The position numbers were made by a program, and so were the translations under genes. The notes under the pieces were generated by a model. The model saw nothing but the letters and a program-made list of their open reading frames with translations, searched no databases and was not told the DNA's origin. A stretch of 64,000 nt of DNA from Burkholderiaceae bacterium (GTDB lineage: Bacteria; Pseudomonadota; Gammaproteobacteria; Burkholderiales; Burkholderiaceae_C), in the NCBI GenBank assembly GCA_023150375.1, contig JAKLLA010000007.1, positions 62,001 through 126,000 on the forward strand, written 5' to 3'. How positions within the stretch are numbered: the stretch's first letter is position 1; every line of letters starts with the position of its first letter. Shown here piece after piece: positions 25,965 to 34,481 of this stretch.

Positions 25965-25983
25965 TGTGACGGAATCCGTCACA
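25965..25983. promoter_or_regulatory. Perfect 19-base palindrome before the second YeeE gene
   Basis: Half-sites TGTGACGGA (25965-25973) and TCCGTCACA (25975-25983) around one central base. It ends 46 bases before the transporter ATG. It could be an operator for a dimeric regulator; there is no U-run to make it a good terminator of the TDT gene. Confidence 0.55.
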
Positions 25984-26029
25984 ATCGGGGGTTTCGTCTT
26001 TCCGACTCGCGCGCCGAGCACGTCCCGCC

Positions 26030-27139
26030 ATGGATGGCAGCACCCTGGTTTCCGCATCCACCATCGTCTGGCTCGGCCTGGCGATCGGCCTGGCCTTCGG
26101 CTTCGTCGGCCATCGCAGCCATTTCTGCACGATGGGCGCAGTCTCCGACATCCTCGCGATGGGATCCTGGACGCGCATGCGCATGTGGCTGCTGGCCATC
26201 GGGGTGGCCATCGTGGGCAGCGGCAGCCTGCACGTGGCCGGCCAGGTCGACCTGACGAAGTCCATCTACAGCGGCGGCCAGCTGCTGTGGCTGTCGCACC
26301 TCGTCGGCGGCGCGCTGTTCGGCGTGGGCATGACGCTGGCCGGCGGCTGCGGCAGCAAGACGCTGATCCGGCTGGGCGCGGGCAACCTGAAGTCGCTGGT
26401 GGTGTTCGTCTTCGTCGCCATCTCGGCCTACATGACCTTGCGCGGTCTGTTCGGCGTGGCGCGGGTGCGCTGGCTGGAGAGCTGGGCCTGGGACCTGGGC
26501 GCCGGGCAGGATCTGCCCCGCCTGCTCGCCGGCCCGCTGGGCACCACGCCCACCGTGCTGTGGCTGGCCCTGATGGCGCTGCTGGGGGGCGGGCTGCTCG
26601 TCTTCGCGCTGCTCGACCGCGAGATGCGCCGCTCCGGCCCCCTGCTGGGCGGACTGGTCACCGGCGCCCTCGTGGTGGCCGGCTGGTACGTCACCGCCCA
26701 CATCGGCTTCGTCGCCGAACACCCGGAGACGCTGGAAGAGGCCTTCGTCGGCACCAGCAGCGGCCGCGCCGAGTCGCTCAGCCTGATCGCCCCCTACGCC
26801 TACACCCTCGAGCTGCTGATGCTCTGGAGCGACAGCAGCCGGGTGATGACCTTCGGCATCGCCACCGCGCTGGGCATGCCGCTGGGCGCCGCCGCCAGTG
26901 CGCTGAGCCAGGGCGAGTTCCGCGTGGAGGGCTTCCGCACCACCGACGACCTGGCCCGGCACATCGTCGGCGCGATCCTGATGGGCGTAGGCGGTGTCAC
27001 CGCCGTAGGCTGCACCATCGGCCAGGGGCTGAGCGGGCTGTCGACCCTGTCGCTCGGCGCCTTCCTGACCTTCGCCGCCATCGTGGCCGGCTGCGCGGCC
27101 ACGCTCAAGTGGCAGTACGCGCAGGCCCTGCGCGACTGA
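26030..27139 (+). CDS. YeeE/YedE family sulfur-compound transporter (second copy)
   Basis: A 369-residue polytopic inner-membrane protein of the same family and length as the one at 16037 but diverged from it. It starts MDGSTLVSASTIVWLGLAIG. Family cysteine sites are HRSHFCTMGA, TLAGGCGSKTLIRLGAG and GVTAVGCTIGQGLSG. Homologues take up thiosulfate or related sulfane compounds. The two copies bracket the sox operon, so one may import and the other export, or they may handle different species (inference). A 19-base palindrome lies just upstream. A short hairpin separates it from the convergent lipoprotein gene. Confidence 0.87.
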   Translation: MDGSTLVSASTIVWLGLAIGLAFGFVGHRSHFCTMGAVSDILAMGSWTRMRMWLLAIGVAIVGSGSLHVAGQVDLTKSIYSGGQLLWLSHLVGGALFGVGMTLAGGCGSKTLIRLGAGNLKSLVVFVFVAISAYMTLRGLFGVARVRWLESWAWDLGAGQDLPRLLAGPLGTTPTVLWLALMALLGGGLLVFALLDREMRRSGPLLGGLVTGALVVAGWYVTAHIGFVAEHPETLEEAFVGTSSGRAESLSLIAPYAYTLELLMLWSDSSRVMTFGIATALGMPLGAAASALSQGEFRVEGFRTTDDLARHIVGAILMGVGGVTAVGCTIGQGLSGLSTLSLGAFLTFAAIVAGCAATLKWQYAQALRD

Positions 27140-27148
27140 CGGCGCCGA

Positions 27149-27166
27149 CGGCCCGGCTGCGGGCCG
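27149..27166. terminator. Bidirectional hairpin between convergent genes
   Basis: Perfect 7-bp stem CGGCCCG (27149-27155) / CGGGCCG (27160-27166) with a 4-base loop in the 36-base gap between the convergent transporter and lipoprotein genes. No T-run on either side. Confidence 0.45.
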
Positions 27167-27175
27167 CCGGGCGGC

Positions 27176-27637
27176 TCACTTCGCGGCCGGCGGGGCCCCG
27201 CGCAGCTTGGCGAGCATCTCCTGCACCAGGCCGGCCAGCACGACCTTGGCGTCGCGGAAGCCGTGCAGCGGCGAATCCTTCCACTCGCCCATGACCAGCA
27301 GGTCACCGCTGCGGGCATCGTGCATCTTCACCGACACGGTGGCGAGGTACATCGCCAGGTCCCAGCGCCAGACGTCCACGTAGCTGACCAGCGCATCGAC
27401 CCCGTCGGCGCGGGCCGTGCCGGCCGGCAGCACGGCGCCGCGCACCTCCAGCGACTGCGCCTGCAGTGCCGCCTTCAGGAAGGCATCCATCTCCGGCGAG
27501 TTGCCGGCATCGGCCACCTGGGCCACCACGGCCACCGGCGGCGGCGAGCCCTTGACCAGCGTCACGGTCTGCGTTGTGCTGCAGCCCCCCAGGGCCAGCA
27601 GCAGCGCCAGCATTCCCCATCGAATCGTCGCGTGCAT
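27176..27637 (-). CDS. Lipoprotein of unknown function
   Basis: A 153-residue protein starting MHATIRWGMLALLLALGGCS with lipobox LGGC, so acylated and membrane-anchored in the periplasm. The mature part is a small alpha/beta domain (PVAVVAQVADAGNSPEMDAF, VDALVSYVDVWRWDLAMYLA) of the kind found in outer-membrane-associated lipoproteins that form short beta sheets. No catalytic motif is seen. The start at 27637 is set by the lipoprotein signal; longer in-frame starts have no homology-like sequence. It follows the protoglobin gene by 144 bases in the same direction. Confidence 0.75.
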   Translation of the reverse strand: MHATIRWGMLALLLALGGCSTTQTVTLVKGSPPPVAVVAQVADAGNSPEMDAFLKAALQAQSLEVRGAVLPAGTARADGVDALVSYVDVWRWDLAMYLATVSVKMHDARSGDLLVMGEWKDSPLHGFRDAKVVLAGLVQEMLAKLRGAPPAAK

Positions 27638-27781
27638 CGTCAGCTCTCCTCGCGGCCCGCCACCGGGCCTGACGACGATTCTGCGCGCGGCCCCATGCAG
27701 CCGGACTGCGCCCGCGCAAGCCGCGCAGACCGGTCGTGGCAGCGGCGCCACGGCCGACGGCCATGCCGCCCCCGGTGCCGA

Positions 27782-28381
27782 TCAGCCCACCTGGCCGAGC
27801 TGCTGGCGCGCCTCGGCCAGCACGAGGTCGATCTCGGTCTTGAACATGCGCTCGAGCAGCGCCGGCTTGAAGCCGGTCAGGCGGATCACCGTCTCGAGGT
27901 AGTTCATCAGGAAGCTTTCGGCGGTGATGGCCTGGGTGGTCAGCGCCAGGCGGCCCATGGCCGCCAGCAGGGCCTCGCGGGTGGCCTCGTCGCCGGTGAT
28001 CTCCGCAGTAATGCGCTCGCGCAGGCGGGCCAGGATCCACTGCCACATGCCCATCATCATGGAGTTCTTCACCCCCACCTTGATGTGCACCACCCCGACC
28101 AGGGCCTGCCAGGCCCAGTACTGCTCGTCGATCGGCCCGGCCAGACTGCGCTGCCACCAGCGGCGCAGGGTGAGCTCGCGCTGCGCGCGCGCGCCGTCGC
28201 CCAGCAGGGCGTTGATCTTCGGGTTGGCCTCGATCTCGTCGTAGAAGCCCCGGACCAGGTCGTCCTCGAGGGCAAGCAAGGGCGCCTTGAACCGCTGCAG
28301 CAAGGCCTCGTCATGCGTCGAGAAGCGTTGCTGCTCGGGGATGCTGTCGATGATGCTGCGGGTCAGTTCGTACAGGTTCAC
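27782..28381 (-). CDS. Free-standing protoglobin-domain protein
   Basis: A 199-residue protein of the protoglobin / globin-coupled-sensor fold. Recognisable are LLQRFKAPLLALEDDLVRGF at the N-terminus, the WWQRSLAGPIDEQYWAWQAL helix and VGVVHIKVGVKNSMMMGMWQ, whose His is the expected proximal heme ligand. It has no output domain (no GGDEF, kinase or chemotaxis module), so it should bind O2, NO or CO as a carrier or a sensor acting through a partner. Start is GTG at 28381 with AGGAGA nine bases upstream. A perfect 24-base GC palindrome lies 41 bases before the start. Confidence 0.8.
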   Translation of the reverse strand: MNLYELTRSIIDSIPEQQRFSTHDEALLQRFKAPLLALEDDLVRGFYDEIEANPKINALLGDGARAQRELTLRRWWQRSLAGPIDEQYWAWQALVGVVHIKVGVKNSMMMGMWQWILARLRERITAEITGDEATREALLAAMGRLALTTQAITAESFLMNYLETVIRLTGFKPALLERMFKTEIDLVLAEARQQLGQVG

Positions 28382-28421
28382 GGCAGGTCTCTCCTGAAGG
28401 GCCGGACAGGTCACGCGGGGC

Positions 28422-28445
28422 CGCCCGGCCGGCGCCGGCCGGGCG
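28422..28445. repeat. Perfect 24-base GC palindrome upstream of the protoglobin gene
   Basis: Half-site CGCCCGGCCGGC (28422-28433) is followed directly by its reverse complement GCCGGCCGGGCG (28434-28445), with no spacer and no A or T. It may form a cruciform or a hairpin in the leader RNA, or act as an operator. The remainder of 28446-28759 shows no gene or clear site. Confidence 0.7.
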
Positions 28446-28759
28446 CCACCGCCGCAGCGGGCGCGCCAGCCTAACCGCGCCGCGCGTCGGGCTGCCGCGG
28501 CATACGCCTGGCAAGCGTGCCGATTGCGCGAACCGAGCCACTTCGCATCGCTCGGCGCCGCGCGGGGTCGATCGCGCCCCGGCGCGCAATGGCTGCGCGA
28601 CCCCTCAGCTCCCGCCCCACCGTTGTCACATCGCAACAACGCGCACCAAGATCGCCTCCAGGCGCCCGAGGTTGGTGCGGATACGGTTTCAGGCAGGTAA
28701 ACCGTTTCGTTTCAGCCACATATCGTCTCGCATGAACGACGGATATCAAACCGCAAAGC

Positions 28760-28777
28760 GTGTAGGGCGTCCTACAC
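28760..28777. promoter_or_regulatory. Inverted repeat GTGTAGG-N4-CCTACAC before the porin gene
   Basis: Perfect 7-base arms GTGTAGG (28760-28766) and CCTACAC (28771-28777) with spacer GCGT, 73 bases before the porin GTG. It lies in an AT-richer stretch (about 28680-28795) of the 469-base gap and overlaps a -10-like TACACT (28774-28779), a position suited to repression. Confidence 0.55.
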
Positions 28778-28850
28778 TGATCTGCAGATTTGCGGCCTGC
28801 GTCGCGAGTCCCCCTCCGCAACCCCCGCCTCCCCCGGGAGGCCAGCTCTG

Positions 28851-29783
28851 GTGAACCCCATGAAGAAGTCGCTTGTTTTCGCTGCCGTGGCTCTGCTGGC
28901 CGGCGCCGCCCAGGCCCAGGTTTCCGTCTACGGTCTGCTCGATGCCAGCTACGGCAAGAGCATCGCGCTCGACGCGGCCGGCAAGAAGGCCGATTTCAAC
29001 TCCGGCGGCGACGGCGAGGGCAACTCGGTCAGCCGCTTCGGCATCAAGGGCAGCACCGACGTCGGCTCGGGCCTGAAGGCCAACTTCAAGCTGGAAAGCG
29101 GCGGCATCACCAGCGACGGCAACATCGCCGGCGCGGTGTTCGGCCGCCAGGCCTGGCTGGGCCTCTCCGGTGCCTTCGGTGAAGTGCGCCTGGGCCGCCA
29201 GGACTCGGTGCCCTTCCAGGTGATGGCCGGCTACGACTTCAACGGCGTCTCCAACGGTGTCTCGGCCATGGGCTATGCCAACGCCGCGACCTGGGGCCGT
29301 GACCGTCAGTCGCGCTCGCTGCAGTACCTGTCGCCGAACTTCGGCGGCGTGACGCTGCAGGCGGGCTTCGTGCCGGAAGGCAACACGGTCGGTGGCAAGA
29401 ACACCTTCTCGCTGGGCGCCACCTTCGCCACCGGCCCGGTGTCGGTCTCGGCCGCCTACGAGAGCAAGCGCGTCGACGGCGGCAGCGACTTCGCCTCGGT
29501 GTCGGCCAGCTACGACCTGGGCGTCGTGAAGCTGGCCGCCGGCTACGCCGACGGTGGTGACAACGCCAAGGGCGTGAACCTGGCCGTGGTGGCCCCGATC
29601 GCCGGCTTCAACGTCGGCGCGATCCTGGCGCGCAACAGCGACACCAAGGGCAAGGCGGTCGAGCTCTTCGTCAACAAGGAAGTGCTGAAGAACACCTACG
29701 CCTACTTCGAGGCCGGCCGTGCCGACAAGAAGACCGGCCTGGACGCCACCGGCTACGCGCTGGGCGTGATCTACACCTTCTGA
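28851..29783 (+). CDS. Gram-negative trimeric porin
   Basis: A 310-residue outer-membrane beta-barrel protein. The signal peptide (MKKSLVFAAVALLAGAAQA) is followed by mature QVSVYGLLDASYGKS. Family features are SRFGIKGSTDVGSGLKANFK, FGRQAWLGLSGAFGEVRLGR and the C-terminal phenylalanine in ALGVIYTF that is required for barrel assembly. It lets small solutes across the outer membrane. It is slightly short for betaproteobacterial porins (usually about 330-380 residues). GGAGG lies nine bases before the GTG at 28851; the ATG at 28860 is the alternative start. A strong hairpin follows. Confidence 0.92.
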   Translation: MNPMKKSLVFAAVALLAGAAQAQVSVYGLLDASYGKSIALDAAGKKADFNSGGDGEGNSVSRFGIKGSTDVGSGLKANFKLESGGITSDGNIAGAVFGRQAWLGLSGAFGEVRLGRQDSVPFQVMAGYDFNGVSNGVSAMGYANAATWGRDRQSRSLQYLSPNFGGVTLQAGFVPEGNTVGGKNTFSLGATFATGPVSVSAAYESKRVDGGSDFASVSASYDLGVVKLAAGYADGGDNAKGVNLAVVAPIAGFNVGAILARNSDTKGKAVELFVNKEVLKNTYAYFEAGRADKKTGLDATGYALGVIYTF

Positions 29784-29824
29784 TTCGGGCACCGGGCTGC
29801 GGCCCGGTCCGGTTCGATGCCTGC

Positions 29825-29850
29825 AACGGCCCGCCCCTCGGCGGGCCGTT
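29825..29850 (+). terminator. Terminator after the porin gene
   Basis: Perfect 11-bp stem AACGGCCCGCC (29825-29835) / GGCGGGCCGTT (29840-29850) with a 4-base loop, 41 bases after the porin stop. The following GTGCTT is only weakly T-rich, but the stem is very stable and the AA/TT ends could serve the convergent phosphatase gene too. Confidence 0.75.
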
Positions 29851-29884
29851 GTGCTTGCGGCCCGCCCGTGTCGACCTCGCCCCG

Positions 29885-30583
29885 TCAGGGCACCGGCGGC
29901 TCGCCGTCGTCGTCCCCGGCGGCCGCAGCCTGCTGCAGGCGCAGGCTCAGCGGCACCGTCGAGGGCTGCGGCGGCAGCCCGGCCAGATGCGCCTCGTCCG
30001 CCCAGGCCAGGATCTCGAGCCCCCGGCCGTCCCAGCGCAGCCGGTTGATGCCGGCGTTCGGGATCGCGCAGCGGCGCGGCCCGCTCAGCGACTCGCCGGT
30101 GGCACTGCGCCAGAGCATGTCCAGCACGCCGCCGTGGGTCACCAGCAGCACGCGCTGCTGCGGATGGGCTTCGCCCAGGGCCTGCAGGGCCGCCTGGATG
30201 CGGGCGTGGAACTGCCGGGCACTCTCGCCGCCGGGCAGCGCGAAGTCGGCATCGTGCTCGGCCCAGCGGGCCCAGAGTTCCGGGTGCTCCAGATGCAGCG
30301 TGCGCACCTTCATCCCCTCGATGCGCCCGAACGACTGCTCGCGCCAGGCCGCCTCGGCGCGCGGGCGCAGGCCCCGGCGGCGTGCCAGCGGTTCGGCGGT
30401 CTGGCGCGCGCGCAGCAGGTCACTGACCACGCCGGCGTCGAGCGGCTCGTCGGCCAGCCGCTCGGCCAGGCGCTCGGCCTGGCGCAGTCCGGTCGGGTTG
30501 AGCGGCACGTCGAGCTGGCCCTGGAAGCGGTGCTCGCGGTTCGAGTCGGTTTCACCGTGGCGGACGACGATCAGTTCGGTCAT
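29885..30583 (-). CDS. Histidine phosphatase family protein
   Basis: A 232-residue phosphoglycerate-mutase-like enzyme starting MTELIVVRHGETDSNREHRF. The RHGET motif supplies the phosphorylated histidine, SDLLRARQTAEPLA holds the second arginine, Glu occurs in EQSFGRIEG, and LLVTHGGVLDML has the second catalytic histidine. The family removes phosphate from small metabolites; substrate is not predictable (GpmB- or CobC-like enzymes are candidates). The C-terminal 25 residues are low complexity (SLRLQQAAAAGDDDGEPPVP). The start at 30583 is set by the family N-terminus. Confidence 0.88.
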   Translation of the reverse strand: MTELIVVRHGETDSNREHRFQGQLDVPLNPTGLRQAERLAERLADEPLDAGVVSDLLRARQTAEPLARRRGLRPRAEAAWREQSFGRIEGMKVRTLHLEHPELWARWAEHDADFALPGGESARQFHARIQAALQALGEAHPQQRVLLVTHGGVLDMLWRSATGESLSGPRRCAIPNAGINRLRWDGRGLEILAWADEAHLAGLPPQPSTVPLSLRLQQAAAAGDDDGEPPVP

Positions 30584-30709
30584 GGTGCCGGCAAGTAAAC
30601 CACAGCGCCGCAGCGGCGTCAGGCGTCGGCCCGGACGCCACCGGCAGATCCCGTTCATCGTTGGCGCCGGATCCCGCCACCGGCCCGCGGCCGGCTATGC
30701 TCGCCGCCG

Positions 30710-31459
30710 ATGACACGCCCCCGCCCCGACGTCACCCACCTCCTGCTGCCCGGCCTGGCCTGCGACGAAGCGCTCTTCGAGCACCAGGCCCGCGCGCTGC
30801 GCGCGCGCTACGGTGAGGCCGGGGTACAGGTGGCCGATGTGCACACCCGCGCGGCCACGCTGCCGGCCATGGCCGCCCAGCTGCTGGCGCAGACCGCAGG
30901 CCCGCTGCGCCTGGTGGGCTGCTCGATGGGGGGCATGGTGGCGCTGCAGGCGGCCTTGCAGGCCCCCTCGCGGGTGGCCGGGCTGGCCCTGCTGGGCAGC
31001 AGCGCGCGCGCCGACCCGCCGGCCATGGCGATGCTGCGGCGCGAAGCCATCCGCCTGTTCGAGGCCGGCCGCATCGACGAGGTGCTGCGCGCCAACCTGG
31101 CTTCGGCCTTCCACCCCCGGCATGCCGCCGACCCGGACCGGGTGGCGGCCTACCGGGCCATGATCCACCGCGCCGGCGCGGCCCAGTTGATCGCCCAGAA
31201 CCGCGCGGTGATGCAGCGCGCCGACCTGCGCCCGGCCCTGGGGCAGCTGCGCTGCCCGCTGCTGCTGCTGGTGGGCGAGGCCGATGTGCTCACCCCGCCC
31301 GAGCAGGCCCGCGAGATCGCCGACGCCGTGCCGCAGGCCGAGCTGCAGGTGCTGCCCGACTGCGGCCACATGCTGACGCTGGAGGCGCCCGAGGCGGTCA
31401 GCCGGGCCTTGCTGGACTGGTGTGCCCGCCTCGATGCGCAGGGCGTCACACCCGGCTGA
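30710..31459 (+). CDS. Alpha/beta hydrolase
   Basis: A 249-residue alpha/beta hydrolase. The nucleophile elbow is [11 protein letters not shown] with the catalytic serine; the acid is in [15 protein letters not shown] and the histidine in [29 protein letters not shown] near the N-terminus forms the oxyanion region. Similar proteins act as esterases or lactonases; the substrate is unknown. It is divergent from the histidine phosphatase and precedes secB by 143 bases. Confidence 0.87.
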   Translation: MTRPRPDVTHLLLPGLACDEALFEHQARALRARYGEAGVQVADVHTRAATLPAMAAQLLAQTAGPLRLVGCSMGGMVALQAALQAPSRVAGLALLGSSARADPPAMAMLRREAIRLFEAGRIDEVLRANLASAFHPRHAADPDRVAAYRAMIHRAGAAQLIAQNRAVMQRADLRPALGQLRCPLLLLVGEADVLTPPEQAREIADAVPQAELQVLPDCGHMLTLEAPEAVSRALLDWCARLDAQGVTPG

Positions 31460-31522
31460 GCCGGGCCGCGCGGCCCCCGCGGCCGCGGTGTCGAAGCCGG
31501 CAGGCGCGCGCAGGGCTGCTGC

Positions 31523-31528
31523 CATAAT
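31523..31528 (+). promoter_or_regulatory. Possible -10 element upstream of secB
   Basis: CATAAT at 31523-31528 stands out in the very GC-rich gap before secB (31460-31602), 74 bases before the ATG. No good -35 hexamer is visible at the right spacing, so this is only a candidate. Confidence 0.25.
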
Positions 31529-31602
31529 CCGCGCGCCCGACGCCGGGCCCTGCCGCCGCGGCCGTCGCCGCCACGCCTCACGCATCCACCGAGATTCCTG
31601 CC

Positions 31603-32052
31603 ATGTCCGACGAACAAGCCCAGCCCGTGTTCCAGATCCAGCGCGTCTACCTGAAGGACCTGTCGCTGGAGCAGCCCAACTCGCCGCAGATCCTGATCGA
31701 GCAGGGCCAGCCGGCGGTGGAAGTGAACCTGGGCGTGGAAGTGCAGCCGGTGGCCGAAGGCATCTACGAGGTCGCGGTGACCGCCACGGTCACGACCCGC
31801 CTGGCCGAGCGCACCCTGTTCCTCTGCGAGGCCAAGGAAGCCGGCATCTTCGAGATCCGCCACATCCCCGACGACCAGATGCAGCCCATCCTGGGCATCG
31901 CCTGCCCGGGCATCGTCTACCCCTACCTGCGCGCCGTGGTGGCCGACGTGATCACCCGCGCCGGCTTCCCGCCGGTGCACCTGGCCGAAGTCAACTTCCA
32001 GGCCATGTTCGAGGCGCAGCAGGCCCAGCAGGAAGGCGCCCTGCCCAACTGA
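31603..32052 (+). CDS. secB: Protein-export chaperone SecB
   Basis: A 149-residue tetrameric chaperone that holds precursor proteins unfolded and delivers them to SecA. Conserved segments are [20 protein letters not shown], the [12 protein letters not shown] strand, [12 protein letters not shown] and the family signature [20 protein letters not shown], followed by [19 protein letters not shown]. Length is normal for proteobacteria. gpsA follows 23 bases later, the common secB-gpsA arrangement. Confidence 0.98.
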   Translation: MSDEQAQPVFQIQRVYLKDLSLEQPNSPQILIEQGQPAVEVNLGVEVQPVAEGIYEVAVTATVTTRLAERTLFLCEAKEAGIFEIRHIPDDQMQPILGIACPGIVYPYLRAVVADVITRAGFPPVHLAEVNFQAMFEAQQAQQEGALPN

Positions 32053-32075
32053 GCGGTCCGCTCTGCCTGTCCGCG

Positions 32076-33092
32076 ATGAGCCTTTCGCCTGCCGATTCCC
32101 CCCCGGTGCCCGTCACGGTGCTGGGCGCCGGTGCCTGGGGCACCGCCCTGGCCGCCCAGGCCGCCACGCGGCAGCCCACCCTGCTGTGGGCGCGCGACGC
32201 GGCCCAGGCTCAGGCCATCGCGGCCACGCGGCGCAACCAGCGCTACCTGCCCGACATCGCCCTGACGGCGGCCCTGCGGGTCACCGCCGATCTGGACGAA
32301 GCCCTCGCCCATGCCGCGCGGCCCGACGGCCTGTTCATCGTCGGCACCCCGATGGCGGCACTGCGCGAGATGCTGCAGCGCCTGCCCGCGGGTGCGGCCG
32401 CGCTGTGGCTGTGCAAGGGCTTCGAGGCCGGCAGCGGCCTGCTCGGCCACGAGATCGCCCGGCAGGCCGCCCAGGCATTGCGCAGCGGCGTGCTCTCGGG
32501 TCCCAGCTTCGCGCAGGAGGTGGCGCGCGGCCAGCCCACGGCCCTGGTGGCCGCCAGCCAGGACGCGGCGCTCTGCCGGGCGGCCGTCGCCGCCCTGCAC
32601 GGCGGCAGTCTGCGGGTCTACTCCTGCGCCGATCCCGTCGGCGTCGAGGTGGGCGGCGCGGTGAAGAACGTGCTGGCCATTGCCACCGGCATTGCCGACG
32701 GCATGGCGCTGGGCCTGAACGCCCGTGCCGCGCTGATCACCCGCGGGCTGGCGGAGATGACCCGGCTCGGTCTGGCGCTGGGCGCCCAGGCCGAGACCTT
32801 CATGGGCCTGTCCGGGCTGGGCGACCTGGTGCTCACCGCCACCGGCGACCTGTCGCGCAACCGGCGCGTCGGCCTGCGCCTGGCCGCCGGAGTGCCGCTG
32901 GCGCAGATCCTGGAAGAGCTCGGCCATGTCGCCGAGGGGGTCTACAGCGCCGAAACCGTGCTGCAGCGCGCCCGCTCGCTGGGCGTGGAGATGCCGATCA
33001 CCGCCGCCGTGGTGGCCGTGCTGCGCGGCGAGCTGGCCCCGCAGGCCGCGGTGCAGGCGCTGATGACGCGCGAGGCCCGCGCGGAGCGCTGA
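32076..33092 (+). CDS. gpsA: Glycerol-3-phosphate dehydrogenase (NAD(P)+)
   Basis: A 338-residue cytoplasmic enzyme making sn-glycerol 3-phosphate for phospholipid synthesis. The nucleotide-binding motif is [14 protein letters not shown], followed by [12 protein letters not shown]. The substrate side has [16 protein letters not shown], the conserved [20 protein letters not shown] with its catalytic lysine, and [20 protein letters not shown]. The C-terminus ([20 protein letters not shown]) is typical. It starts at ATG 32076, 23 bases after secB, probably in one transcript. Confidence 0.97.
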   Translation: MSLSPADSPPVPVTVLGAGAWGTALAAQAATRQPTLLWARDAAQAQAIAATRRNQRYLPDIALTAALRVTADLDEALAHAARPDGLFIVGTPMAALREMLQRLPAGAAALWLCKGFEAGSGLLGHEIARQAAQALRSGVLSGPSFAQEVARGQPTALVAASQDAALCRAAVAALHGGSLRVYSCADPVGVEVGGAVKNVLAIATGIADGMALGLNARAALITRGLAEMTRLGLALGAQAETFMGLSGLGDLVLTATGDLSRNRRVGLRLAAGVPLAQILEELGHVAEGVYSAETVLQRARSLGVEMPITAAVVAVLRGELAPQAAVQALMTREARAER

Positions 33093-33346
33093 GCGGCCGG
33101 CACGGCATCGGGCCGTGCGCACGCCGCGACAGGCGGTCGCCACTTTTTCACACCGGACGCGTTCCCCTGCCTCGGACAGGGGGCTGCCGCGTGCAGCGCG
33201 GGGTCGCGCTTGATCCAGCGCAGTGTCCGGTCCCGGGGCCGCGGGAGACTGTCCTCACCGAGGGGCGCCGGTCGCTCCGGGCCGACAGGCCGGTCGGGAC
33301 CGCCTCCCCGGGACATCCATCGTTTCGCGATAGAGAGGTACGCGAC

Positions 33347-34378
33347 ATGACACGGCAGACCCGCTTCCCACGCACATCCCGACAACTTGCCTGGTGGGCC
33401 GGCGGCCTCGGCGCCGTCGCGCTGGCCGCGCTGGCCGCCTGCGGCGGCGGTGGCAGCCCGGATCCGGACGTGCCTGCCGGCGAGCCCACGCGCATCACCG
33501 CCGACAGCGCGCGCAGCGCGGCGGTCGAGGCGCAGGCCTTCGTGCCGGTGTGCAGCACCGGCCGCACCGCCAGCGCCGCCCCGGGCGGATCGAAGCTGGT
33601 GAACGAAGCCCTGGCACTGCTGCAGCAGCGCCACCGCTCCCGCCTGGACGGCCGCGGCGGTCCGGCCGGCATGCGCACCCTGGCGCTGACGAGCACACGG
33701 CCGGCCGACGTGCTGGGCGACTGCGGCGGGCGCTACGGCTACACCGCCTACGAGCACCGCGAGGGCGTGACCACCGCGACGCTGACCTTCGACGACTACT
33801 GCCGCACCGACCGCAGCACCGGCGAGCAGGAGGTGGTCGACGGCGCGATGAGCTTCGTCAACACCGCCACGCCGACACCCAGCGGGCCGATCTCGACCCG
33901 CTTCGAGGGCCAGAGCAGCGGCCTGCGGACCTCGGTGCGCGACGCCGGTGGCACGCTCATCGCCGACCAGACCCTGTCCTTCACCGGCCTGAGCTACACC
34001 GTCGGCGTGCCCGGCGGCGACCCGACCGCCGCGAATCCCGACCGCATGGTGATCGGCGAGATCCGCCAGACCCAGCACCTCGAGGGCAAGGAACGCCGCC
34101 TGACCGGCTTCGCAATGACCAGCTTCGACACCGCCGACGGCGGCAGCCAGGTGACCTACCGCGGGCGCGGCTGGCGCTCGAACGGCGAGTACTTCGACTT
34201 CACCACCTCCACGCCGATCGTCACCGATGGCGAGGGCGACTACACCGGCGGCGCGCTGACCTTCACCGGCAGTGGCAGCAGCACCGCCGTGCTGACCCTG
34301 GTGCCCGGCAGCACGATGCAGGCCACCCTGACGGTGGACGGCCAGGTGGACAACAGCCTGCCGGCCTGCAGCCCCTGA
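33347..34378 (+). CDS. Lipoprotein of unknown function
   Basis: A 343-residue exported protein. The N-terminus (MTRQTRFPRTSRQLAWWAGG) leads into a hydrophobic stretch ending ALAACGGGG, a lipobox followed by a flexible Gly/Pro region. The mature part is rich in Thr, Gly and beta-strand-like sequence (ATLTFDDYCRTDRSTGEQEV, YTGGALTFTGSGSSTAVLTL) and has two conserved-looking Cys (VPVCSTG, LGDCGG) plus a C-terminal one. GAGAGG lies eight bases before the ATG. An ABC permease/ATPase pair follows 104 bases later, so it could be a cargo or partner of that transporter. I do not recognise the family. The preceding 254-base gap holds no gene. Confidence 0.7.
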   Translation: MTRQTRFPRTSRQLAWWAGGLGAVALAALAACGGGGSPDPDVPAGEPTRITADSARSAAVEAQAFVPVCSTGRTASAAPGGSKLVNEALALLQQRHRSRLDGRGGPAGMRTLALTSTRPADVLGDCGGRYGYTAYEHREGVTTATLTFDDYCRTDRSTGEQEVVDGAMSFVNTATPTPSGPISTRFEGQSSGLRTSVRDAGGTLIADQTLSFTGLSYTVGVPGGDPTAANPDRMVIGEIRQTQHLEGKERRLTGFAMTSFDTADGGSQVTYRGRGWRSNGEYFDFTTSTPIVTDGEGDYTGGALTFTGSGSSTAVLTLVPGSTMQATLTVDGQVDNSLPACSP

Positions 34379-34481
34379 GTCGGCAGCGCCGCGCGAGGCC
34401 GCGCGGCGGCACGCCCGGCCGCCCCGGGGCCCGGCCACGCTGCCGGGCTCCGGATCCACCCTTCGTCCGTCCTGCACCGCC

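Noticed and set aside
25965-25983. The TGTGA...TCACA palindrome as a CRP or FNR site
   Set aside because: The half-sites are nine bases apart, whereas CRP sites need six, and the FNR core TTGAT/ATCAA is absent. Kept only as an unassigned palindrome.
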